A program made the translations under genes and the position numbers. From contig JAGTTP010000001.1 of NCBI GenBank assembly GCA_018223365.1, positions 1,711,910 through 1,775,909 of the forward strand: a DNA stretch of 64,000 nucleotides, given 5' to 3'. Positions 44,213 to 52,375 of this stretch are shown piece by piece. This DNA comes from Clostridiaceae bacterium Marseille-Q4145 (GTDB lineage Bacteria > Bacillota > Clostridia > Lachnospirales > Lachnospiraceae). Below the pieces are notes generated by a model. The model saw only the letters and a program-made list of their open reading frames with translations. It was not told the DNA's origin and searched no databases. Numbering within the stretch: the first letter of the stretch is position 1; every line of letters starts with the position of its first letter.

Positions 44213-45286
44213 TTAGAAAGTGAAAGCAATTTTCAGATCGCCGTATTTACCGGTAGCATAATCAAATGCTTTTTCCCAATCTTCCAGTTTAAAACAGTGT
44301 CCAACGACGCCGTCTGTCTTTAAAATACCGTTTGCAATATTTTCAATTACATAGGGATAGCAATAAGGACTCAGATGGGAACCGAGCACATTTAATTCTT
44401 TGTTATCACCGATCAGGGTCCAGTCTACGGTAGTGGACTGGGCAAAAACACCAAATTCCACAAAAGTACCGAGTTTACGAACCATCTGGAGACCCTGTAC
44501 AACGCTGGACGGATGACCGGTAGCTTCGATATAAATGTCACAGCCATATCCATCTGTAAGATCCATGATTTTCTGGATTGCATCTTCCTTCCCTGGATTA
44601 ATTACAATATCTGCGCCGAATTCCAGGGCTTTTTCCAGACGTTCGTCCATCATATCAAGCACAATTAATTTTGCAGGATTCATCTGATGTGCATAGGTAA
44701 TCATTCCAAGTCCGAGAGTTCCGGCACCGGAGATAACGACAATATCCTCGATATGGATATCTGCACGGTCAACGGCATGCTTGGAACAACTGTAGGGCTC
44801 GATCAGAAGTGCTTTTTCAAGAGGCATATCTTCTGGTACACGATGCAGAACAGCAGTCTTAGGGTAACGGACATATTCTGCCATGCCGCCGTTATTTTCT
44901 TTCTGGAATCCAAAAGTTGCATGAGGCTGACACATCCAATAACGGCCGGATTTGCAGAATTTACATTTACCGCACGGAACAATCTGGTCAGCGATCAGGC
45001 GATCTCCAACTTTGTATTCTGTTACGTTGACACCTGTTTTAACAACATGTCCAAGAAATTCGTGTCCTGGAATAAAAGGAGGACGAACCCATTTTGCGTG
45101 TGTTTCATCTCCCCAGGTTGAGTTTCCATGGTAGCATTTCAGATCACCTGCACAGATTCCGCAGCCTTCTGTTTTGATAATGATATCGTCCGGGCCGCAC
45201 TCCGGAACCGGATAAGCCGGTTCAAAACGATAATCCCCTTTATCATATGCGACCAGTGCTTTCATGGTTTTTGGTAATTCTGACAA
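44213..45286 (-). CDS. zinc-dependent medium-chain alcohol/polyol dehydrogenase, paralogue 1
   Basis: A 357-residue MDR dehydrogenase. The catalytic zinc site (GCGICAGDLKCYHG, PGHEFLG), the four-cysteine structural zinc site (CGKCKFCKSGRYWMC) and the NAD motif SGAGTLGLG are intact. It resembles polyol or threonine dehydrogenases acting on secondary alcohols; I cannot fix the substrate. A paralogue of identical length lies at 53754-54827. It is expressed from a promoter overlaid by GTTTTATAAAAC palindromes, on the opposite strand from the main catabolic operon, with the ROK repressor gene just upstream. Confidence 0.9.
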   Translation of the reverse strand: MSELPKTMKALVAYDKGDYRFEPAYPVPECGPDDIIIKTEGCGICAGDLKCYHGNSTWGDETHAKWVRPPFIPGHEFLGHVVKTGVNVTEYKVGDRLIADQIVPCGKCKFCKSGRYWMCQPHATFGFQKENNGGMAEYVRYPKTAVLHRVPEDMPLEKALLIEPYSCSKHAVDRADIHIEDIVVISGAGTLGLGMITYAHQMNPAKLIVLDMMDERLEKALEFGADIVINPGKEDAIQKIMDLTDGYGCDIYIEATGHPSSVVQGLQMVRKLGTFVEFGVFAQSTTVDWTLIGDNKELNVLGSHLSPYCYPYVIENIANGILKTDGVVGHCFKLEDWEKAFDYATGKYGDLKIAFTF

Positions 45287-45317
45287 TGTAAAACCCTCCT
45301 TTTGAATAGTTAAAATA

Positions 45318-45360
45318 GATTTATAAAACAGATTATAACATCTGTTTTATAAAATGACAA
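45318..45360 (-). promoter_or_regulatory. ROK-type operator and promoter of ADH paralogue 1
   Basis: On the minus strand TTGTCA (45360-45355) and a perfect TATAAT (45337-45332) are spaced 17 bp. A perfect 14-bp inverted repeat (45320-45333 with 45340-45353) covers the spacer and -10. It contains two one-mismatch copies of the palindrome GTTTTATAAAAC (45318-45329, 45344-45355). Confidence 0.8.
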
Positions 45361-45371
45361 GTAAAAAAGAA

Positions 45372-45429
45372 GGAAAATAAAAAGATGGAGATGTAACATC
45401 CGAGAAATACGGGCATTACATCTCCATCT
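45372..45429 (-). terminator. terminator of the ROK gene
   Basis: A perfect 14-bp stem (45383-45396, 45416-45429) is followed on the minus strand by a TTTTTATTTTC tract. Confidence 0.9.
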
Positions 45430-45456
45430 GCTGTAAATAGAAATATATAAGCAATT

Positions 45457-46587
45457 TTAAAGTGCTTTGGTAAACGCGTCGACAAAATAGAGGGCAGCTC
45501 CAGCGGCAATGGATTCCTTTTTGTAGGAGCAGATTTTTAAATATTCTGCATCATCGGAGAAGGTATTTAACCGAGCAGCTCTCTTTTTTAACTCTTCCAT
45601 ATAGGGTTCCAGATATTCTCCCACATATCCACCGAGAATGACATTGCAGTCAAGAAGCATGCGGAGAATATTAACGGTTGCAGCCAGATAATCGAGGTAG
45701 GTATCCCAGACTCTGACAATAGCGGGATCATCGTTTTCGAGATCCCGGAAAAAAGCCTGAAGGTTTCCGTCGGTCATATTAGAAAGATTAGTTGCTGCCA
45801 GATAAGCGTCTACACAACCCGACTGTCCACAATAGCATTTTTTCCCATTATGGATGAGGGGAACATGGCCGATTTCTCCGCTGCGCTGGGCATCACCGCT
45901 GTAAACATTTCCGTCAATAATCATGGAACCGCCGATGTTGTTGCTGAGCATCAGGTAAAATGCATTTTTCATGTTGTGATTGGTCCAGGTCTCCGTAAAA
46001 ACAGCGGCATTGGCATCATTATATAGTTCGATGGGATAAGGAATGTAGCGGGCAAAATCTTCAAGTGTAGTACTGCTTAAATTAATAATTTTGCTGAAAA
46101 AGATGCTTTTTTTATCAGCATCTACAAGTGCAGGGAGTCCGATTCCCACTCCCAGAATCTGGTCTGGCTGAAATCCTGCATCGAGAATGAATGTATCCAG
46201 GGTGGAGCCTACATAGCTGTAATAATCATCGGTGGGCTCGAAATGGCGGCGGGAACGATTGGAGGAAATGATAGATCCCGTCAGATCTAATGCAACGATG
46301 GTTACATGATTCTGGGTGATATCAATTCCAAGTGCTACTCTGGCATTTTTGATCAGTGAGTAAGTGATAGCTCTGCGTCCGCCAGTATGTCCAAGAGAAC
46401 CGGATTTTTCAATCAAGCCATCAGCTACCAGGTCGTCAATATTCTTAGTGACAGTAGGCAGACATAGCTGTAGGTCATTTACTAACTGTTGCTTGGTTAG
46501 AAACTGGTTTTCGAGAAAATGATGATAAATATTTGATCGGTTAATCTTTTTGATTTCTACATTAATGGGTTTCTTTGTATTTGACAT
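45457..46587 (-). CDS. ROK-family transcriptional repressor
   Basis: A 376-residue repressor. An N-terminal winged helix (NQFLTKQQLVNDLQLCLPTVTKNIDDL, about 28-55 in two helices) joins a ROK sugar-kinase-like domain. It has GIDITQNHV, a NDANAAVF motif, and the zinc-binding CYCGQSGCVD with upstream GEIGHVPL. In typical ROK proteins the last residue of this motif is Glu; here it is Asp. ROK repressors release DNA on binding a sugar or derivative. It sits between the two promoters that carry GTTTTATAAAAC palindromes and is the obvious candidate to bind them. A weak own promoter, TTGCAA/TATGGT, lies at 46670-46642 on the minus strand. Confidence 0.9.
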   Translation of the reverse strand: MSNTKKPINVEIKKINRSNIYHHFLENQFLTKQQLVNDLQLCLPTVTKNIDDLVADGLIEKSGSLGHTGGRRAITYSLIKNARVALGIDITQNHVTIVALDLTGSIISSNRSRRHFEPTDDYYSYVGSTLDTFILDAGFQPDQILGVGIGLPALVDADKKSIFFSKIINLSSTTLEDFARYIPYPIELYNDANAAVFTETWTNHNMKNAFYLMLSNNIGGSMIIDGNVYSGDAQRSGEIGHVPLIHNGKKCYCGQSGCVDAYLAATNLSNMTDGNLQAFFRDLENDDPAIVRVWDTYLDYLAATVNILRMLLDCNVILGGYVGEYLEPYMEELKKRAARLNTFSDDAEYLKICSYKKESIAAGAALYFVDAFTKAL

Positions 46588-46805
46588 AAATGAAATCTTC
46601 TCCCTGCTTGTTTTTTAAAATAGATTTAATTAACTATACTTACCATAATACAGATTACCATATTTTGCAAGAAGAATTCTGTATGCTAAAGGTATATAAT
46701 AAAAATAGATAATGAAAAATTTGGTAAAATCAATGGAAGTATACAATATGACTGAAAAGATGGTTTTAATAGAGAAAAAAATAAAAGGAATATACAAAAA
46801 CGGTG

Positions 46806-46870
46806 TTGACAAACCTAAAAAACATGATATACTTTGATCAAAGCTGTTTCATAAAACCATTTTATAAAAC
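46806..46870 (+). promoter_or_regulatory. promoter and operators of the catabolic operon
   Basis: A perfect TTGACA (46806-46811) and TATACT (46828-46833) are spaced 16 bp. Two one-mismatch copies of GTTTTATAAAAC lie just downstream of the start site (46846-46857, 46859-46870), 13 bp apart, placed to block elongation. Confidence 0.8.
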
Positions 46871-46905
46871 GGTAAACAAAAACAAAACCACAAGGAGGGT
46901 AAAAA

Positions 46906-48198
46906 ATGGTAACTGGCGGACTTGTTGTTGTTATTTTTGTGGTAATTGCGGCTTTGATGATTTCAAAGAAATTACCAACAGTGTTGGCACTTCCGTTAAT
47001 GGCAGTTCTGATTGCAATTGTAGCAGGACTTCCGTTAAAAGGGGATGAGGGAATTCTGACATTTGTAATCTCGCAGGGGTCTTTGAAACTTGCGGGTACA
47101 TATGTGGCAATCCTCTTTAGCTGCTGGCTTTCCAGAATTTTGTATCGAACAGGCGTATCGGCAACGATTATTAAGAAGGCGGCGGAACTTGGAGGGGACA
47201 AACCGTTTATTGTTTCACTGCTTCTTTGCGTAGCCAGTGTATTTCTTTTCACAGTATTGTATGGAACCGGAGCAGTTGCAATGGTTGGAGCAATTGTGCT
47301 TCCGATCATGTTATCAGTGGGAGTTGCTCCTACCATCGCCTGCAACTCATTTCTGGCAGCCATGACGGCGGGCTATATGATTAATCCGGCAAATATTGCG
47401 GCAATTACCAATATTACAGGTGTTGAGCAGAGTGATATGTATACCGCAGCAATTATCCTGACGGTTATGAGCTGTATTTTCTGTGTTGGTATTCTTGTAT
47501 GGGGATTCAAAAAGGGTGGAACAAAATATGCATTTGCATCTGAAATTTCCACAGATGACAGTGAAGAGATCGAGCCGGTAAAAGGATTTCGTGGATTTTT
47601 GGCCTGTATGACACCGTTTGTAGTCGTATTGATTATGTTGGTTTTCAAACTGGATGCCATTACCGTATTCCTGATTGGTATTGTCTGGCTGATGGTGATG
47701 ACTGTAAAAGGAAACTGGTCAAAATATTGCAGCATGATTGTCCAGAGCTGTTATGAAGGATTTAAAGAGGGCGCTCCGACCGTAGCACTGATGTTTGGAA
47801 TTGGTATGTTGATCAATGCAATGACGGCACCGACAACCCAGGCTGCAATTCAGCCGTTTATGCAGATGATCACACCGACCACGGCAATCGGACTGATTCT
47901 CTTTGTATGTATTCTTTCACCGGGAAGCCTTTATAGAGGACCGTTTAATATTCTTGGTCTGGGTGCCGGACTTGCTGTCAGCATGATGGCGGTAGATGCG
48001 GTTCCGATCCTGGCGTTATCTGTAGCATTTTATGCGACTATGCGCTGGCCTACCCAGGCTTGCCCAACCTCTACGCAGGTGGTATGGTGTTCTAATTTTG
48101 TTGGTTATGAGCCGACAGCAGTGGCCATGAAGGTGTTCTGGCCGAACTGGATTGTAACGGCGTTGTCAGTCGTGATTCTGGTTATGATGTATATGTAA
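46906..48198 (+). CDS. ion-coupled permease of the GntP/CitM-like (IT) superfamily
   Basis: A 430-residue integral membrane transporter with about 11-12 hydrophobic segments in two halves. The glycine/proline-rich re-entrant-like regions (GTGAVAMVGAIVLPIM; LSPGSLYRGPFNILGLG) fit the ion transporter superfamily, which moves organic anions or sugar acids with H+ or Na+. AAGGAGG precedes the ATG. It is the first gene of the operon, so its substrate is probably the inducer's precursor. The specific family is uncertain. Confidence 0.8.
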   Translation: MVTGGLVVVIFVVIAALMISKKLPTVLALPLMAVLIAIVAGLPLKGDEGILTFVISQGSLKLAGTYVAILFSCWLSRILYRTGVSATIIKKAAELGGDKPFIVSLLLCVASVFLFTVLYGTGAVAMVGAIVLPIMLSVGVAPTIACNSFLAAMTAGYMINPANIAAITNITGVEQSDMYTAAIILTVMSCIFCVGILVWGFKKGGTKYAFASEISTDDSEEIEPVKGFRGFLACMTPFVVVLIMLVFKLDAITVFLIGIVWLMVMTVKGNWSKYCSMIVQSCYEGFKEGAPTVALMFGIGMLINAMTAPTTQAAIQPFMQMITPTTAIGLILFVCILSPGSLYRGPFNILGLGAGLAVSMMAVDAVPILALSVAFYATMRWPTQACPTSTQVVWCSNFVGYEPTAVAMKVFWPNWIVTALSVVILVMMYM

Positions 48199-48205
48199 TA
48201 AATCA

Positions 48206-48235
48206 GGTAAAGCAGGCTTCAACACCTGCTTTATC
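48206..48235 (+). terminator. weak intra-operon hairpin
   Basis: GGTAAAGCAGG/CCTGCTTTATC (48206-48216, 48225-48235) is followed by only TTT. It may reduce downstream expression or stabilise the permease mRNA. Confidence 0.5.
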
Positions 48236-48301
48236 TTTCAGAACTGATAAAGTTCTTATAATAAGTGCCGAAAGTGCCGAAAAGAGAGCGAGGATTTGTA
48301 T

Positions 48302-50461
48302 ATGAAAGTAAGAATTGGAATTGATGTTGGCGGTACATTCACCGATGCGGTAGTTATTGACAATGACACCTTTGAGCTGATTGGAAGTGCGAAAACACCT
48401 ACTACTCATGAGGCAAAAGAGGGGGTGGCGGCAGGTATTATCCAGGTACTTCATAAAGCAATGGAAGAATGCCATGTAAGGCCAGAGGATGTCATGTTTA
48501 TCGCCCACGGAACAACGCAGGCTACCAATGCATTGCTGGAAGGAGACGTTGCCAAGGTCGGAATTCTGACTCTGGGAAGCGGAATTCAGGGAGCAAAATC
48601 AAAAGCAGATACCAATATTGGAAATATTGAGTTGGCACCCGGAAAACTTCTGTTTACTGAAAATGAATATGTGAATACGGGCAATTCGGATTCGCTGAAA
48701 GAAAATGCTTCTGAGGCATTGAAGAAACTGAAGGAGAAAGGAGCCGTATCCATGGTTGTTACGGAAGCCTTCAGCGTGGATGATCCAACGAATGAAAATG
48801 CTGTGGTGGAATTGTGCAACGAACAAGGACTGCCTGCAACAGCCGGCAATGATGTGTCTAAACTATATGGATTAAAGGTTCGTACGAGAACAGCAGTTAT
48901 TAACGGAAGTATTTTACCAAAGATGCTGGAAGTGGCGAATATGACAGAGGATTCCATTAAGAACGCAGATATTAAAGCACCGTTGATGGTTATGCGTTGT
49001 GATGGTGGTGTCATGACGGTGGATGAAGTCAGGAGCCGTCCAATTCTGACGATTCTGTCTGGACCTGCAGCTGGAGTTGCGGGTGCGCTCATGTACGAAA
49101 AATTAACGGATGGATTATTTATGGAAGTCGGCGGAACCAGTACGGATATTTCCTGTGTGAAAGACGGAAATGTAGTTGTAAAATATGCAGAAGTTGGTGG
49201 ACATAAGACCTATGTTAGCTCGCTGGATGTGCGGACTGTGGGTATTGGCGGCGGAAGTATGATCGAAATTAAAGATGGAAAGATGGTAGATGTTGGCCCG
49301 AGAAGTTCTCATATTGCTAATCTTGAATATGAAGTATACACAGCGACAGAGGATATGGTTGATCCAGTTTTGAAAGAAGTGCATCCGAAAGAAGGAGATC
49401 CGGCGTATGCTTATGTGGAATGCAGTAATGGAAAGAAATTTGCACTGACACTTTCAGGAGCTGCGAATATTGCTGGTTATGTAAAAGAGGACAATTATGC
49501 TTATGGAAATGTGGAGGCAGCAAAAAAAGCATGGGCTCCTCTTGCGAAAAATATGGGCGTATCCGTGGAAGAAGCAGCAAAACAGGCACTTCATCTGTCT
49601 GCAAAGAAAAATGGAAAAGTAGTGGAAAGCTTTATCAAAGACTATGGACTGGATCGGAAGACACTGACATTTGTGGGCGGTGGCGGCGGTGCAGCAAGCG
49701 TTGTTCCACATATTGCAGAAGAATTTGGAGTGAAATATAAAATTGCAAGAAATGCATCTGTAATCTCGCCGATCGGTGTTGCGCTGGCAATGGTGCGGGA
49801 TATGGTAGAACGTACCATTCAGAATCCGACAGAAAAAGATATTCTGGCGCTTCGCTATGAGGCAATCCAGAAAGCAGTAAAATCAGGAGCTAATCCGGAT
49901 TCAGTGGAAGTAAAGATTGAAGTGGATACGCAGCAGAACAAAGTACGGGCCATTGCAATCGGAACCACAGAACTTCGTACAAAAGAGCTTGCCGGTTCTG
50001 GAAAAAGTGAAGAAGAACTGAAAGAAATTGCAGCAAAATCTGTGGGAGCAGATACGAATGACGTGGAAAAGGTCGCCGATAATGGCATGATGAAAGTTTA
50101 TATTTACCATACCGTTACGAAGTCCTTTGTATTCTTTAAGAAAAAGGTCGATATGCTTCGTCTGGTAGACAAAGATGGTGTCATCCGACTTCAGAGAAAG
50201 AATGCGGCTGTGGTGGAATGCCAGGCAGGTGAATGGAAAGCAAAAGTAAAATATCTGCTCAATGAGTATACCGTGCATGCAGATGGCGGTGCGGAGATCC
50301 CGAATATTTACATTATATTGGGCAAGCGGATTATTGATTTTGCCGGAATGCAGAGTAATGAGCAGATTCTTTCCTTATGTGAAGTGGAGCTGGCCAATGT
50401 GCCTGCAGATGAAAAACTGATCATGATCTGTACCCGTACAACGGAGAATGCGAGGGGATAA
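48302..50461 (+). CDS. hydantoinase/oxoprolinase (HyuA-like) family ATPase
   Basis: A 719-residue protein of the ASKHA-fold HyuA group, which couples ATP hydrolysis to opening cyclic amides or to carboxylation. The hydantoinase_N start IGIDVGGTFTDAVV, AHGTTQATNALLEG, and the hydantoinase_A core (GPAAGVAGAL, GGTSTDISCV, GGGSMIEI) are present. The C-terminal ~200 residues appear divergent. No HyuB or acetone-carboxylase beta partner is present, so the usual heteromer is missing and the reaction may differ. The ATG at 48302 is preferred to an in-frame TTG at 48296. It abuts the next gene with no gap. Confidence 0.85.
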   Translation: MKVRIGIDVGGTFTDAVVIDNDTFELIGSAKTPTTHEAKEGVAAGIIQVLHKAMEECHVRPEDVMFIAHGTTQATNALLEGDVAKVGILTLGSGIQGAKSKADTNIGNIELAPGKLLFTENEYVNTGNSDSLKENASEALKKLKEKGAVSMVVTEAFSVDDPTNENAVVELCNEQGLPATAGNDVSKLYGLKVRTRTAVINGSILPKMLEVANMTEDSIKNADIKAPLMVMRCDGGVMTVDEVRSRPILTILSGPAAGVAGALMYEKLTDGLFMEVGGTSTDISCVKDGNVVVKYAEVGGHKTYVSSLDVRTVGIGGGSMIEIKDGKMVDVGPRSSHIANLEYEVYTATEDMVDPVLKEVHPKEGDPAYAYVECSNGKKFALTLSGAANIAGYVKEDNYAYGNVEAAKKAWAPLAKNMGVSVEEAAKQALHLSAKKNGKVVESFIKDYGLDRKTLTFVGGGGGAASVVPHIAEEFGVKYKIARNASVISPIGVALAMVRDMVERTIQNPTEKDILALRYEAIQKAVKSGANPDSVEVKIEVDTQQNKVRAIAIGTTELRTKELAGSGKSEEELKEIAAKSVGADTNDVEKVADNGMMKVYIYHTVTKSFVFFKKKVDMLRLVDKDGVIRLQRKNAAVVECQAGEWKAKVKYLLNEYTVHADGGAEIPNIYIILGKRIIDFAGMQSNEQILSLCEVELANVPADEKLIMICTRTTENARG

Positions 50462-51010
50462 ATGAAAGAGTATCCATTTCCGGATGAGGTATCGGCGAGA
50501 GAAGAGTTAAAACGGGATGTCCTCTATCATTGTATTCCGGAAGAGGACAGGCTAAAAATCTGTGCACAGGCCTGGAATCGCGGAAAAGAGTTTGCAAGGA
50601 AAATCATGTGCATGGCACCGGAAAAGAGTATCAGGGAGATTGCGGAGGCAGAAGGGGTTCGGGTGATAATCTCTGAAAAGGATCAGGTGAACGGAGCAAT
50701 CCGCACTTATGGAGAGTATAAAGCCGAAAAAAATGAAATGATCCTCTATACCGGTTCCATTGTCAGATGGGCTAGGGCAAACCATATGGAAGAACAGCAG
50801 GCCATGGAACTGGTGATGGCACATGAGTTTTATCATTATGCGGAATGCAGGAAAATCGGATTTACATCAGATCTGTATATCATTCCGGTACTGAAAATCG
50901 GGAAAAAGGTATTGCGAAAATCAGGAATCAGGGCGTTGTCGGAGATAGGTGCCCATGGATTTGCCTGTACATACATGGAAAGGAGACTGGGGAAGACATG
51001 GAACAGATAA
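50462..51010 (+). CDS. ImmA/IrrE-like zincin metallopeptidase-fold protein
   Basis: A 182-residue soluble protein. AHEFYHYAE supplies an HExxH-type zinc site (about residues 121-129; the form here is HEFYH), and EIGAHGFA downstream offers a third acidic ligand, as in ImmA/IrrE peptidases. ImmA-like proteins usually cleave repressors, but no phage or XRE repressor is near. It begins immediately after the HyuA-like stop and overlaps the next gene by 13 bp, so it is a full member of the catabolic operon. Its role could be regulatory proteolysis or a repurposed hydrolase. Confidence 0.75.
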   Translation: MKEYPFPDEVSAREELKRDVLYHCIPEEDRLKICAQAWNRGKEFARKIMCMAPEKSIREIAEAEGVRVIISEKDQVNGAIRTYGEYKAEKNEMILYTGSIVRWARANHMEEQQAMELVMAHEFYHYAECRKIGFTSDLYIIPVLKIGKKVLRKSGIRALSEIGAHGFACTYMERRLGKTWNR

Positions 51011-52362
51011 AAAAAGATGTAGTAGTAATTGGTGGAGGTCCGGGAGGACTTGCTGCAGCAGTGACAGCAGCGAGAGCCGGAGCGAAAGTACTTCTTGTGG
51101 AACGAAATGGATATCTGGGAGGACAGCTTGGAAGCGGACTTCCGTTTCTGGCTTTTTTGGACAGAAAACAAAGACAGGTGATTGGTGGAATTGCCCAAGA
51201 GTTTGTGGATCGTCTGAAAGAAGTAGGCGGAACTTATGGTCATGCCTATTGTCCGTTCCATCTTTCCACGACGTTGATTCATCCCTTTTATTCCAGAATT
51301 ATCGCATTTCAGATGGTAAAAGAGGCTGGTGTAGAACTGCTTTTACACTCAGAATTGACGGACGTAAAAGTAGAAGACGGTATGATTTCCTCTGTCACGG
51401 TGACTGGAAAGGGAACTTCGGTAGAATTGTCCGCAAATATTTTTATTGATGGAACCGGCGATGGAGATCTTGGTTATTTGGCGGGTGCAGAGTGCGAGAA
51501 GGGACAGAAAGATACTCATGTACTTCAGCCGCCGACCCTTATGTTTAATATGGCTGGTGTCAATATTGATGAATTTTGTGATTTTATTGAGAAACATCCG
51601 GAGGAACTTCCGTATGGATTGAAAATGCATAATCTGAGAGAAGGCTATAATGCAGATTTCTTCCGTCATAATTCAAGCTTTACTTTCTTTGGCATGCAGA
51701 ATCTATTGAAACGTCTGAAAGCAGAAGGAAAGTGCCCAATAGCAAGAGATACGATTATTTTTATCCGTCAGTCTATACCAGGAGAAGTGGCAGTCAATAC
51801 CATCCGATTATTAAATTTTGATGGCTCCAATGTACATGATTTGAGCCAGGGAGAAATGGAAGCGCATCTGCAGATCCCAGTTTTGATTGATTTCTTCCGG
51901 ACATATGTGCCTGGGTTTGAAAATTGCTATCTTACATCAATTAATGCAAGCATTGGTGTTCGGGAGAGCAGAAGAATTGTCGGTGAAAAAATGCTGGATT
52001 ATCATGACTGTCTGGATGGAAAGAAACCAGAGGACACGGTTGCTTTGTGTAGTTATTTTCTTGATATCCATAACGGTGCAGGAGATGATACTACAGGTAT
52101 CAGCATAGAAGAACCGTTTGGAATCCCATATGGCTGTCTGGTGTCAAAAGATATTAAGAATCTGATGATGGCGGGCCGGGATATCAGTGTGGACCCGGTT
52201 ACATTCGGTGCAACAAGAATTATGAATGTATGCATGGCAGTGGGACAGGCAGCTGGCGAGGCTGCAGCTATGTGTGTTGCGGGAAATAAGATTCCAAAGA
52301 ATGTAGATGTAAAAGAACTACGGAAACATTTGCTTGAACAGAAGGCAATTTTAGACGTTTAA
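50998..52362 (+). CDS. FAD-dependent oxidoreductase, tandem copy 1
   Basis: A 454-residue flavoprotein of the FAD_oxidored type. It has the dinucleotide-binding GGGPGGLAAAVTAARAG at the N-terminus, the VERNGYLGGQLGSGLPF loop, the FIDGTGDGDLGYLAGAE motif, and a C-terminal FAD block (MMAGRDISVDPVTFGATRIM, AVGQAAGEAAAMC). No signal peptide, so it is cytosolic. The ATG at 50998 gives the same N-terminus as the neighbouring copy (MEQI-KDVVV) and has GGAGACTGGGGAAG upstream. The substrate is unknown; these enzymes often oxidise C-H or C-OH groups. Confidence 0.88.
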   Translation: MEQIKKDVVVIGGGPGGLAAAVTAARAGAKVLLVERNGYLGGQLGSGLPFLAFLDRKQRQVIGGIAQEFVDRLKEVGGTYGHAYCPFHLSTTLIHPFYSRIIAFQMVKEAGVELLLHSELTDVKVEDGMISSVTVTGKGTSVELSANIFIDGTGDGDLGYLAGAECEKGQKDTHVLQPPTLMFNMAGVNIDEFCDFIEKHPEELPYGLKMHNLREGYNADFFRHNSSFTFFGMQNLLKRLKAEGKCPIARDTIIFIRQSIPGEVAVNTIRLLNFDGSNVHDLSQGEMEAHLQIPVLIDFFRTYVPGFENCYLTSINASIGVRESRRIVGEKMLDYHDCLDGKKPEDTVALCSYFLDIHNGAGDDTTGISIEEPFGIPYGCLVSKDIKNLMMAGRDISVDPVTFGATRIMNVCMAVGQAAGEAAAMCVAGNKIPKNVDVKELRKHLLEQKAILDV

Positions 52363-52375
52363 TGGAGGATTCGTG

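Noticed and set aside
44107..44223. Short plus-strand frame between tex and the first dehydrogenase
   Set aside because: It runs through a perfect terminator hairpin and has no RBS.
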